A stretch of DNA of 64,000 nucleotides from Metallumcola ferriviriculae (GTDB lineage Bacteria > Bacillota > JADQBR01), in contig NZ_CP121694.1 of NCBI RefSeq assembly GCF_035573695.1, positions 2,022,501 to 2,086,500 of the forward strand. Reading direction: 5' to 3'. This document shows positions 18,115 through 25,673 of the stretch, in pieces. The notes beneath the pieces are model-generated. The model was not told where the DNA came from and did no database searches. It was given only the letters and a program-made list of their open reading frames with translations. Position numbers and translations under genes: made by a program. The number at the start of each line of letters is the position of its first letter. Position 1 is the first letter of the stretch.

Positions 18115-18348
18115 ATGGCAGCTGGACAAAAAACAAACCAATTAGTCATTCCTCAGGCTCAACAAGCTATGGAAAAATTTAAGCAGGAAACTGCTGCTGA
18201 AATTGGTATCCAGAATTATTCAGGTTACCTAGGCGATGTTCCTGCAAGATTGAATGGTGCAGTAGGCGGCCACATGGTTAAGAAAATGGTTCAAGCCTAT
18301 GAACAACAATTTGCCAACCAAAGTGGCCAACCTAATACACTACAGTAA
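18115..18348 (+). CDS. Alpha/beta-type small acid-soluble spore protein (second copy)
   Basis: A 77-residue paralogue of the preceding SASP, with the same MAAGQKTNQL start, the KFKQETAAEIGI first block and GAVGGHMVKKMVQAYEQ second block; the centre (YSGYLGDVPARLN) and the Gln/Asn tail differ. Strong AAGGAGGTGA Shine-Dalgarno. Only 43 bases separate it from the first copy, consistent with tandem duplication and joint transcription. A terminator begins about 10 bases after the stop. Confidence 0.93.
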   Translation: MAAGQKTNQLVIPQAQQAMEKFKQETAAEIGIQNYSGYLGDVPARLNGAVGGHMVKKMVQAYEQQFANQSGQPNTLQ

Positions 18349-18357
18349 TCTTTTGAA

Positions 18358-18388
18358 CAAGCGGGTCAAATGTGGCCCGCTTTTGCTT
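18358..18388 (+). terminator. Terminator after the SASP pair
   Basis: AGCGGGTC and GGCCCGCT form a GC-rich stem (one G-U pair) followed by TTTTGCTTT, just after the second SASP stop. Confidence 0.8.
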
Positions 18389-18519
18389 TACTTCTTATCT
18401 TCATTTTGCGCTTTTTCGAACTTTATTATTCAGTTTATCAGCTAAAAAAACAGCAAAAAAGTATTTCTAGAATGAAATTTGCCGTTTTTAGAAAAAATAA
18501 TACTGAAAGGAGGGTGAGC

Positions 18520-18690
18520 ATGGTAAAAGATTACAAAATGCCTGTCCCAAAAAGACAGGTAACTAAAAAAGCAGATTTGGAATTTGCTGCTGAACTTTTG
18601 AACCAAAAGACGGACAATCAGTTAATGGAATTTGCCCAAGAATATGAGGGAGATGTAAGACCAAAATTTGAAATTTATCCAGGAGAGTAA
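18520..18690 (+). CDS. Unrecognised 56-aa protein in the spore island
   Basis: The frame is open further upstream, but AAAGGAGGGTGAGC places the start at ATG 18520, giving 56 residues. The N-terminus is basic (MVKDYKMPVPKRQVTKK), followed by an amphipathic stretch (ADLEFAAELLNQKTDNQL) and an acidic, aromatic C-terminus. No cysteines, signal peptide or membrane segment. I do not recognise the family. It lies between the SASPs and gpr, with terminators on both sides, so it is its own transcription unit. A spore role is a guess from location only. Confidence 0.7.
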   Translation: MVKDYKMPVPKRQVTKKADLEFAAELLNQKTDNQLMEFAQEYEGDVRPKFEIYPGE

Positions 18691-18703
18691 AAAAAAGTAA
18701 AAT

Positions 18704-18745
18704 AAAAAAATGGCCCCAAAACGAAAAGAAGGAGGCCATTTTTTT
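18704..18745. terminator. Bidirectional terminator between the 56-aa gene and gpr
   Basis: AAAAAAATGGCC pairs with GGCCATTTTTTT across a purine-rich loop, with A-runs before and T-runs after, so it serves both converging genes. Confidence 0.8.
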
Positions 18746-18748
18746 GTT

Positions 18749-19726
18749 TTATTGAAGAAGAGTCAACGCTTCTTCTTGTCCGACACCGGAATGAAGACCT
18801 TGATTAAGCCCTAACGCGATAGTTTTAGAAATTCTGTCAATGAGGTCATCAATCTCTTTTGGCGTCACTGTTAAATTACCTTCGAAGGGAGCAAGAACTT
18901 CGTTTACACTTTCTTGAACTGATTCCTGGTTAATCGTTCCTTGGAGGGAAGGGTTTTTTTCCAAAGCTTTGTTAAATGCTTCAAAAGCAAAAACTGCTGC
19001 ATGGACGACTGTGGGAACCCCTATTGCAATAACCGGCACTCCCATGGACTCAAAATTAATCCCTTTGCGTTGGTTACCTATGCCAGAACCAGGGTTAATC
19101 CCAGTATCGGCAACTTGAATAGTAGAGCTGATTCTTTCTACTGCACGGGCTGCTAAGGCATCAACAGCAATGATCAAAGCCGGTTTAGTCTTTTCTACCA
19201 CACCTTTTATAATTTCTGCGGTTTCGATCCCGGTAATACCTAACACACCCGGGGCGAGTGCTTCAACCGGACGGAGCCCTCCCTGCACAGCATCTGGAGC
19301 ATATTTGTACAGATGACGGGTAACCATACTTTGATTGATTACTCGTGGGCCCAGTGCATCAGGCGTAGCGTCCCAATTGCCCAATCCAACCAAGAGTATT
19401 AATGCATCTTCGTTGAGCTTAAAATTTTCTATCATCATTTCTAATTTTTCTGCCAAGACTTGACTTACTTCCTGTTGAACTCTTGAGTCATTATGTCTGA
19501 TGTCTGGGGCATCAATGGTAATATAGTTTCCTTGTGGTTTGCCAATCATTTGTGCGCCTTGGGCATTTAAGATGCTTACTGTTGTTACTGAGCAGAACTC
19601 ATGATCTTCTTTGCTTTCTTTCACTCCTTGAATTTCCTTTTGGGCGTCTCCTCTCAACAGCTCATGAGCTTCAACTGCCAGATCCAAATTTACGCCCATT
19701 GTTTTTAAATAAGCTTTAGCTTCCAA
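18749..19726 (-). CDS. gpr: Spore germination protease GPR
   Basis: GPR starts degradation of alpha/beta SASPs when spores germinate. It is an atypical aspartic-type protease made as a zymogen in the forespore. The segment GLGNWDATPDALGP holds Asp 123 and IIAVDALAAR holds Asp 189, which fit, with a constant offset of four, the two catalytic aspartates I recall for the Bacillus megaterium enzyme. The C-terminal VADTGINPGSGIGNQRKG block is also typical. 325 residues, TTG start with AAGGAGG nine bases upstream. It is convergent with genes for its own substrates. Confidence 0.95.
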   Translation of the reverse strand: MEAKAYLKTMGVNLDLAVEAHELLRGDAQKEIQGVKESKEDHEFCSVTTVSILNAQGAQMIGKPQGNYITIDAPDIRHNDSRVQQEVSQVLAEKLEMMIENFKLNEDALILLVGLGNWDATPDALGPRVINQSMVTRHLYKYAPDAVQGGLRPVEALAPGVLGITGIETAEIIKGVVEKTKPALIIAVDALAARAVERISSTIQVADTGINPGSGIGNQRKGINFESMGVPVIAIGVPTVVHAAVFAFEAFNKALEKNPSLQGTINQESVQESVNEVLAPFEGNLTVTPKEIDDLIDRISKTIALGLNQGLHSGVGQEEALTLLQ

Positions 19727-19756
19727 TTTTCATAACCTCCTTTTAGATGTTGGTTT

Positions 19757-19787
19757 TAGTATAAGAAGGACAGTCTTTTTCTATACT
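19757..19787 (-). promoter_or_regulatory. Candidate sigma-F/G promoter for gpr
   Basis: On the minus strand AGTATA (19787-19782), 18 bases, then TATACTA (19763-19757), 30 bases before the gpr start. It resembles the motif ahead of the first SASP gene. Confidence 0.45.
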
Positions 19788-19872
19788 CCGCAATCAGTAC
19801 ATGGATGCATGGCAGGAAAAGGCAGCAGTGTCGTAGAAATAATATTTAAAAAGCTGTGGGGAGGATAAAAAG

Positions 19873-20040
19873 TTGGAAGTTAGATGCGCTATCTGTAGTA
19901 AAAAAGAAGAAATTACTAAAATCCATAAGGACTTTCAAAGGATTAGGCAAGAACCCAAACTGGTATATATTTGTAGCCAATGTAGTAAAAAAGTAAAATA
20001 TCAAGCCCGGGAGGAACAAAAGCCTAAAAAACCACTTTAA
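19873..20040 (+). CDS. YlaI-like DUF2197 zinc protein (55 aa)
   Basis: A 55-residue protein with CAIC near the N-terminus and CSQC in the middle, the paired CxxC arrangement of the DUF2197 / Bacillus YlaI family. The sequence between them is basic (KIHKDFQRIR) and the tail is Lys/Pro-rich. Function is unknown; zinc binding is inferred from the cysteines. TTG start with GGGGAGGA upstream. It diverges from gpr and ends at a strong hairpin terminator. Confidence 0.75.
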   Translation: MEVRCAICSKKEEITKIHKDFQRIRQEPKLVYICSQCSKKVKYQAREEQKPKKPL

Positions 20041-20069
20041 AATATTGAACTTTTAGCAGTAAATAAATA

Positions 20070-20096
20070 GAAAGGCGACTGAAGTCGCCTTTCTTG
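20070..20096 (+). terminator. Terminator after the YlaI-like gene
   Basis: GAAAGGCGAC, a TGAA tetraloop, and GTCGCCTTTC form a perfect 10-bp stem. The 3' T-content is modest. Confidence 0.75.
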
Positions 20097-20123
20097 GGAG
20101 AGGAGAAACCGGAGGAAGAGCTC

Positions 20124-20261
20124 ATGGGGGAGGGTTATTTTAGGAAAAAAATAACCTCTAAGCCCTTCTTGGTTCATTCATATTATGGACTCCGAGTTGA
20201 GAAAATATACGGTAACCATAGAAAAAATAAAAAATACTTTGTAAAAATGTTAGCTTTTTAA
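20124..20261 (+). CDS. Possible small basic protein (45 aa), doubtful
   Basis: An ATG with GGAGG eight bases upstream opens 45 codons rich in Lys, Arg and Tyr (12 Lys/Arg, five Tyr). No homologue is recalled. A terminator lies just upstream and no promoter is seen between, so it may not be expressed. Inside it a partial hairpin (GAGGGTTATTTT / AAAAATAACCTC) raises the chance that the stretch is structural RNA. The rest of the gap 20041-20409 holds only the terminator at 20070 and the promoter at 20376. Confidence 0.3.
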   Translation: MGEGYFRKKITSKPFLVHSYYGLRVEKIYGNHRKNKKYFVKMLAF

Positions 20262-20375
20262 GAGGTAATGAACTGTTATTCCGGAAAGTACAGACAAATT
20301 ATATTCGTTGCGATTTTTAATGGTCGAATTAAGGGTAAAATATCTAATAATATATCGAGTATGAATGCCAAATTA

Positions 20376-20384
20376 TGTTATAAT
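20376..20384 (+). promoter_or_regulatory. Extended -10 promoter for rsmD
   Basis: TGTTATAAT is a perfect extended -10 element, 25 bases before the rsmD start. No clear -35 is visible. Confidence 0.45.
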
Positions 20385-20409
20385 TACATGTGGTTAGAGG
20401 TGAGGGCAG

Positions 20410-20952
20410 TTGCGTGTTATTGCCGGCAATGCTAAAGGCAGACGATTGAAGGTGCCCAAAGGACTTAAGACCCGTCCCACTGGCGACCGTGTAAAAGAGG
20501 CAATATTTAATATCATAGCGCCGGACGTTGCCGGGTCTCGTTTTCTAGACCTATTCGCCGGTAGTGGTGCGATGGGTATTGAAGCTTTAAGTAGAGGAGC
20601 AGTTGAGGCAGTTTTTGTGGAAAATGACCGTGCAGCTGTTAACAGCATCAAAGCCAACCTTGCTGTCACTGGCTTTGTAGACCATGCTAATATTATCACT
20701 GCTGATGTATTTCCCGCATTGACAGGACTGTGCAGCGTCTTTGATTTGGTATATATTGATCCGCCATATGCTAAACAGTGGGGTAAAAAAACGATAGAGG
20801 TCTTGATAGCGAATCAACTAGCGGCACCAACTGCTACTATTATGCTAGAAATAAGATCCGGGGATGTTATACCGGACAAATGCGGTAATTTTAATCTGTT
20901 GTCCCTAAGAAAATATGGGGATACATCAGTTGGCTTTTATAGAAATAGTTAA
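20410..20952 (+). CDS. rsmD: 16S rRNA (guanine-966-N2)-methyltransferase
   Basis: RsmD methylates G966 of 16S rRNA. The SAM loop is FLDLFAGSGAMGIEALSRGA and the catalytic motif is DPPY in the fourth strand. The N-terminal MRVIAGNAKGRRL and TRPTGDRVKEAIFN are diagnostic. TTG start with GAGGTGAGGG upstream. 180 residues is normal. In most Firmicutes coaD follows directly; here the next gene is a coiled-coil protein. Confidence 0.94.
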   Translation: MRVIAGNAKGRRLKVPKGLKTRPTGDRVKEAIFNIIAPDVAGSRFLDLFAGSGAMGIEALSRGAVEAVFVENDRAAVNSIKANLAVTGFVDHANIITADVFPALTGLCSVFDLVYIDPPYAKQWGKKTIEVLIANQLAAPTATIMLEIRSGDVIPDKCGNFNLLSLRKYGDTSVGFYRNS

Positions 20953-20969
20953 ATGGGGGAGGTCTTTTC

Positions 20970-21443
20970 ATGGATCAGTTGGAAGGAGCTTTACAACTGC
21001 TAGATCAAATGGAAGAATTGTTGGCTAATTCAACCCGAGTACCAATTACCGGGAAAGTGGTCGTGGACCAAGATCTGATATTGGATATATTGGACAAGGT
21101 GCGGGCAAAACTGCCTGTGGAGTTTCGAGAAGCTCAACAGGTGAACAAGGAAAGACAAAGGGTAATGAAGGACGCGAAACAAGAAGCTGAAAGAATTTTG
21201 GAAGAGGCCCGTTCTCGTATCAACCGGATGATTTCTGAAGAAGAGATTATGAAAAAAGCACAGGTGCAGGCGGAAGAAATGGTCATTCAAGCGAAAAAAA
21301 CTGCACAGCAAATTCGAGAAGGGTCAACAGTTTATGCTGATGATGTTATGTCTAATTTAGAGTCTAACCTGGAAAAGACTCTTTCCGTGGTACGCAAGGG
21401 GCGGCAGGAACTAAAGAGCAGTAAGGCAAGGTCTGCTAGCTAG
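20970..21443 (+). CDS. Coiled-coil protein of the coaD/ylbJ neighbourhood
   Basis: 157 residues, predicted almost wholly helical. From about residue 50 to 115 charged heptad-like sequence (KERQRVMKDAKQEAERILEE and following) resembles the stalk of F-type ATPase b subunits or DivIVA-like proteins. No membrane segment or signal is seen, so it is not an ATP synthase subunit. Such genes sit near coaD and ylbJ in Clostridia without assigned function. It ends tail-to-tail with ylbJ, overlapping by four bases. Confidence 0.75.
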   Translation: MDQLEGALQLLDQMEELLANSTRVPITGKVVVDQDLILDILDKVRAKLPVEFREAQQVNKERQRVMKDAKQEAERILEEARSRINRMISEEEIMKKAQVQAEEMVIQAKKTAQQIREGSTVYADDVMSNLESNLEKTLSVVRKGRQELKSSKARSAS

Positions 21444-22651
21444 CGTACTCGAAAGCCAAATGTATTTTGCCAGATGGCAAGCAGTAAAGACAATACGGCG
21501 GCGCCAAACATTATCGTTATAAATGTGGCTAGCTGGATTAATATTGTTATCCAAAGGGGATTTTGCGCAGCGATATAATCTATTTGGCCCACCTGGTTAA
21601 ACACCGGAGTAGCAGGGCCAAAAAATATAACAAAATATATGGTTGCGAGCAGGCCTTGGCCAAAACGGCTTAGTACAAATGGCCAGAGTCGCAGGTCAGT
21701 ATCCGAAATGATGCTGGCCACTTGGGCATGTACCGAAAGACCGCTCCAGCCCATCACCATACTGACTGCTATCAATTGTTGGTAAAGAGGCACATGGATT
21801 TCGCTGGCTAATTTAGAGCCCAGAGTAACCTCGAAAAGTCCGGCGGAAAGTGATGTCGATAGTTGGGCATCTAATCCGAGGCTTGTAAGCACTTTGGCTA
21901 AGAGAATTGATATTAACGGGATAACTCCCAATTGTATCAGTACCTGTAGTATAACGGAAAACAAGATTATAAAGCCGCCAATGGAGCTGAGGGTAGCCAT
22001 AGATTTTTTAATGGCAGTTCCCAATAGTTCACCCAATGGCTTTTCGTTTTTTTGTTGTACCGCTAACATTGCTTGAATGCTGCGTCTCACTATCTTCTTT
22101 GTGGAAATGTTCCGATCTAGCTTTTCCGGATCATTATAGCCATAAAATCTTAGCAATAGGCCAATACTTAAGTTTGCGCAATAGTGAGCCGAAGCGAGAA
22201 TTATTCCTAAGCGGGGATTATTAAACATACCAATCGACACAGCTCCAAACATGAAAAGAGGACTGGCATTGTTTGTAAACGAGATTAACCTTTCTCCTTC
22301 TATTCGGGTGCAGAGGTTATTTTTTCTTAAATCTACAGTTAGTAGTGAGCCAATTGGAAAACCGGACGTATAACCCATGGCCATAACAAACGCACCATTA
22401 CCAGGGACATTGAAAATAGGTTTCATTAAAGGTTCTAATAATACTCCAAGAAAATGAACGATACCAAAAGACATCATTAGGTGAGATACTATGAAAAATG
22501 GTAATAATGCAGGAAAGACAATATTCCACCAAGCGTCCAGGCCGCGTTGGGATGCTTCAAAAACCTCTTGGGGGTAAGCAATCATTGATACTGCAAAGAT
22601 AATAACGCATAGGGCATATATAACTCCTTTTAAAGGTTTTTTCCGGGGCAT
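21440..22651 (-). CDS. ylbJ: Sporulation integral membrane protein YlbJ
   Basis: A 403-residue polytopic protein of the nucleoside-recognition (Gate) fold, with about eight hydrophobic segments. The region GYTSGFPIGS with FTNNASPLFMFGAV is typical of YlbJ, needed for sporulation in Bacillus under sigma-E. Substrate is unknown. It is transcribed against its neighbours, and its stop overlaps the stop of the coiled-coil gene, with no terminator between. In Bacillus ylbJ and ylbK are also neighbours, and here the patatin (ylbK-like) gene is divergent from it. Confidence 0.9.
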   Translation of the reverse strand: MPRKKPLKGVIYALCVIIFAVSMIAYPQEVFEASQRGLDAWWNIVFPALLPFFIVSHLMMSFGIVHFLGVLLEPLMKPIFNVPGNGAFVMAMGYTSGFPIGSLLTVDLRKNNLCTRIEGERLISFTNNASPLFMFGAVSIGMFNNPRLGIILASAHYCANLSIGLLLRFYGYNDPEKLDRNISTKKIVRRSIQAMLAVQQKNEKPLGELLGTAIKKSMATLSSIGGFIILFSVILQVLIQLGVIPLISILLAKVLTSLGLDAQLSTSLSAGLFEVTLGSKLASEIHVPLYQQLIAVSMVMGWSGLSVHAQVASIISDTDLRLWPFVLSRFGQGLLATIYFVIFFGPATPVFNQVGQIDYIAAQNPLWITILIQLATFITIMFGAAVLSLLLAIWQNTFGFRVR

Positions 22652-22809
22652 GGTGTATCACCTAAATTTCTTTTAATTCAAAGGTTATTGGTTAAGTTAT
22701 AAGTTTTGGGGATTAAATAAAACTTGTAACTAATATATTGATATTAGGATGGGAATAGACCAGTGTATTTCCCTAGGTTTTAGGGTAAGAATAACGGTGA
22801 GGTGGAAGA

Positions 22810-23622
22810 ATGTCATTGAATAAACCACGAGTTGGTTTGGCACTTGGAGCGGGCGCGGCGCGAGGGTTGGCCCATATTGGCGTATTACAGGTGTTGCAGG
22901 AGGAAAACGTACCTATTGATTTAATTGCCGGCAGCAGCATAGGTAGTGTTTTTGGCGCAATGTTAGCCTGCAGGCAGGATTTTCACCGTTTGGAGAGATT
23001 AATACTTGAAATTCGTCAAAAACAATTCATAGATATTTCAGTTCCTCGTATGGGTTTGTTAAAGGGAAATAAAGTCGAAGAGATGCTTCGTCTACTAACG
23101 CATAACAAGAATTTCGACCAACTGGACCTACCGCTATTTGTGGTTGCTGTAGATCTGGTTAAAGGGGAAAAGGTAATAATAAATGAGGGAAATGTGGCAG
23201 AAGCTGTACGAGCCAGTATTGCCATCCCCGGAATATTTAAACCGGTATTGGCAGGTGGACGTGTCTTAGTGGACGGGGCTGTGATGGATAGGGTGCCTAT
23301 CGCTGTTACCCGAGAGCAGGGTGCAGAGATTGTAATAGCGGTGGATGTTAAATTTGGTGGCTCTGAAAGAAAAACCCAGCAGGTAAACAATATTTTCGAT
23401 GTGATATTATTGAGCTTGGACTTATTGGACAGAGAATTGGCTAGTCGTTTTATCATAGAAGCAGATGTATTAATTCAACCAGATCTTAGCGATATTAATC
23501 CCAATAACTTTGATGATGCTCATAACGGCATCATCAGGGGTAGGGCTGCGGCAAAAGAGATGCTTCCCAGCATTAAACAATTAATATCAGAACCAAGACC
23601 GGTCCGAAACAATAATAAATAA
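22810..23622 (+). CDS. Patatin-like phospholipase (YlbK/RssA-like)
   Basis: A 270-residue patatin-fold serine hydrolase with the oxyanion loop GAGAARG at 13-19, nucleophile elbow GSSIG at 41-45 (Ser 43) and catalytic Asp in VDGAVMD (Asp 155). These form the Ser-Asp dyad of the family, expected to act on lipid esters. The C-terminal 60 residues are less conserved. The natural substrate of YlbK/RssA proteins is unknown. ATG start with GGTGAGGTGG upstream. It diverges from ylbJ. An interspersed repeat begins right after the stop. Confidence 0.9.
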   Translation: MSLNKPRVGLALGAGAARGLAHIGVLQVLQEENVPIDLIAGSSIGSVFGAMLACRQDFHRLERLILEIRQKQFIDISVPRMGLLKGNKVEEMLRLLTHNKNFDQLDLPLFVVAVDLVKGEKVIINEGNVAEAVRASIAIPGIFKPVLAGGRVLVDGAVMDRVPIAVTREQGAEIVIAVDVKFGGSERKTQQVNNIFDVILLSLDLLDRELASRFIIEADVLIQPDLSDINPNNFDDAHNGIIRGRAAAKEMLPSIKQLISEPRPVRNNNK

Positions 23623-23633
23623 TATATTTAAAG

Positions 23634-23800
23634 GTTGTTTAAAAAGTCCAGTGCATAGAAGACTTGCCAGCTTTGCTGGTTTAGTCGCGCTTGTGCTCTT
23701 GAGTGCATAGAAGACTTGCCAGCTTTGCTGGTTTAGTCGCACTTGTGCCCAGGGGGTGCTTGAACTTCTTGCTCCTGCTACGATGGACTTTTTTAACACG
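23634..23800. repeat. Interspersed palindromic repeat, copy A
   Basis: Imperfect 15-bp terminal inverted repeats (TGTTTAAAAAGTCCA at 23636-23650 and TGGACTTTTTTAACA at 23784-23798) bracket about 130 bp. The right-hand 34 bases (23760-23793) match copy B at 46606-46639 with one difference. Inside, a 47-bp unit occurs twice (23650-23696 and 23702-23748) with one mismatch. No coding capacity. It resembles a non-autonomous MITE or a bacterial interspersed mosaic repeat. Confidence 0.85.
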
Positions 23801-23831
23801 AACTTTAAGAACTTGGAAAGAGAGGTATACG

Positions 23832-25031
23832 ATGAAAGTTTTAGTAATTAACTGTGGCAGTTCTTCTTTGAAGTATCAGTTGTTTGACATCGCAGATGAA
23901 AATGTGCTAGCTAAAGGATTGGTTGAGCGGATCGGTTCAGATGCTTCTCAACTTACTCATCAACCCAAAGGAAAAGGAAAATATGTTCGTGAAACTGCGA
24001 TAGGTGAGCATCAAGCGGCTATTAAAATGGTTATGGACTTACTTACTGATGCTCAGTACGGTGTTTTGACCGACATTAGAGAAATTGAAGCAGTGGGGCA
24101 TAGGGTTGCTCACGGCGGCAATGTGTTTTCACGCTCCGCACTCATTGATGATGAAGTTAAGCAGGGGATCAGGAAATTAGCGGAACTTGCACCCTTACAT
24201 AATCCACCTAACCTTCTGGGCATTGAGGCAGCGGAAAAAATACTGCCGGGTGTTCCTCAAGTGGCAGTATTTGATACTGCTTTCCACCAAACCATTGAGC
24301 CGGAAGCATACATGTACAGTTTGCCGTATGAATTATATGAGAAATATGCGATTAGAAAATATGGTTTTCATGGAACCTCCCATAAATTTGTTGCCCAAAG
24401 AGCCGCAGAACTGATGGGTAAGGAACTGTCTCAGATAAAGGTAATAACCTGTCATTTGGGCAATGGAGCCAGTGTGACAGCAATTGATGGTGGTGTTTCT
24501 AAGGATACCAGTATGGGATTTACACCGTTGGAGGGCCTTACCATGGGCACGCGTTGTGGTGATTTGGACCCGGCCATTGTTCCTTTTCTAATGGAAAAGG
24601 AAGGCTTAGATACTACCGGTATAAGTACTTTACTTAATAAAAAGAGCGGTGTGTTGGGCCTGTCTGGAGTTAGCAGTGATTTCAGGGATATAGAGCAGGC
24701 CGCTTCCCGGGGAAATGAACGCGCTCAATTAGCTATTGATGTGTTTGTTCACGATGTCAAAAAATATATCGGTGCTTATGCAGCCATACTTAATGGAATT
24801 GATGCTTTAGTGTTTACTGCTGGTTTAGGTGAAAACTCTCCAGAAGTTCGTGATGCTGTTTGTATAGATATGGATTATCTCGGTATTGGATTGGATAAAG
24901 AGAAAAATGGTATCAGGGGCAAAGAGATGGAGGTTTCCGCAGCAGACTCAACGGTAAGGGTTTTCGTCATTCCTACCAACGAGGAACTTATGATTGCCAG
25001 GGATACCAAGAGGCTAGGACTTGACACTTAA
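23832..25031 (+). CDS. ackA: Acetate kinase
   Basis: AckA interconverts acetate plus ATP and acetyl phosphate, giving ATP in fermentation or activating acetate. Family motifs are complete: VINCGSSSLKY at the N-terminus, GHRVAHGG, FDTAFHQT, KYGFHGTSH, and HLGNGAS. The 399-residue length from ATG 23832 is standard. The frame stays open upstream into the repeat element, but those codons have no family similarity and AGAGG precedes the chosen ATG. No pta lies in the window. The last codons hold the -35 box of the yceD promoter. Confidence 0.97.
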   Translation: MKVLVINCGSSSLKYQLFDIADENVLAKGLVERIGSDASQLTHQPKGKGKYVRETAIGEHQAAIKMVMDLLTDAQYGVLTDIREIEAVGHRVAHGGNVFSRSALIDDEVKQGIRKLAELAPLHNPPNLLGIEAAEKILPGVPQVAVFDTAFHQTIEPEAYMYSLPYELYEKYAIRKYGFHGTSHKFVAQRAAELMGKELSQIKVITCHLGNGASVTAIDGGVSKDTSMGFTPLEGLTMGTRCGDLDPAIVPFLMEKEGLDTTGISTLLNKKSGVLGLSGVSSDFRDIEQAASRGNERAQLAIDVFVHDVKKYIGAYAAILNGIDALVFTAGLGENSPEVRDAVCIDMDYLGIGLDKEKNGIRGKEMEVSAADSTVRVFVIPTNEELMIARDTKRLGLDT

Positions 25032-25050
25032 TAAAATTGTTCTGTATAAT
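25021..25050 (+). promoter_or_regulatory. Consensus sigma-A promoter for yceD-rpmF, starting inside ackA
   Basis: A perfect TTGACA lies over the last ackA codons and a perfect TATAAT follows after 18 bases. The RNA would start near 25057, about 100 bases before yceD. Confidence 0.75.
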
Positions 25051-25153
25051 ACTCACTGTGCTATATATGGATGCAAATTTATTGTTTATACTAGTTTAGG
25101 GACTTTTTGGTCAGGTTTGTCGCCTCTTTATTTAGGAAATGAGGTGTTAATTG

Positions 25154-25657
25154 GTGAAACTTGAAATTAAGGAATTGTTAAAATTCCCAGGTAGCGAGGA
25201 AGTATTTGAATTTAACGAAAACTGGGATTACCTGGAAACGGGGCAAGGGATAGTTAAATTCGCTTCTTCAGTATCTTTTTCGGGGAAGGTTACGAATATT
25301 GGTAATAGCGTGCTTGCCAAGGGTGATGTAACGACCCGGGTTACGCTAAAGTGTAACAGGTGCTTGAAGTTGTTTGAGCACGATGTTGCCGTAGATTATT
25401 TGGAGGAATTTTGTACTCCGGATGAGGAAGAAAATGAAGACTGTATTGCTTACGACGGTGAGGTAATAGATTTTCGCCCATCGGTTGCGGAAAACTTGAT
25501 ACTGGTTTTGCCCATGAAGTGGCTATGTAATGTAGAATGCCATGGTATTTGTTCTCAATGCGGGCAGGACTTAAACGAAATCAGGTGTGACTGTCGGGAG
25601 GAAAAGGTTGACCCCCGTATGCAAGCGCTTCAGAAATTTTTCGAAGAGAAGGAGTAG
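25154..25657 (+). CDS. DUF177 protein YceD
   Basis: A 167-residue member of the DUF177/YceD family, almost always upstream of rpmF as here. It has been linked to 23S rRNA processing in other bacteria and plastids. The C-terminal half carries a cysteine group (CNVECHGICSQCG then CDC) and an earlier CNRC, suggesting metal binding. GTG 25154 is preferred to TTG 25151 for spacing to GAGGTG. 16 bases separate it from rpmF. Confidence 0.9.
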   Translation: MKLEIKELLKFPGSEEVFEFNENWDYLETGQGIVKFASSVSFSGKVTNIGNSVLAKGDVTTRVTLKCNRCLKLFEHDVAVDYLEEFCTPDEEENEDCIAYDGEVIDFRPSVAENLILVLPMKWLCNVECHGICSQCGQDLNEIRCDCREEKVDPRMQALQKFFEEKE

Positions 25658-25673
25658 GAAGGAGGGAGAAACT

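Noticed and set aside
23703-23831. In-frame extension of ackA upstream through the repeat element, adding 43 residues
   Set aside because: The added residues come from the repeat, show no acetate kinase similarity, and AGAGG precedes ATG 23832, which gives the normal length.
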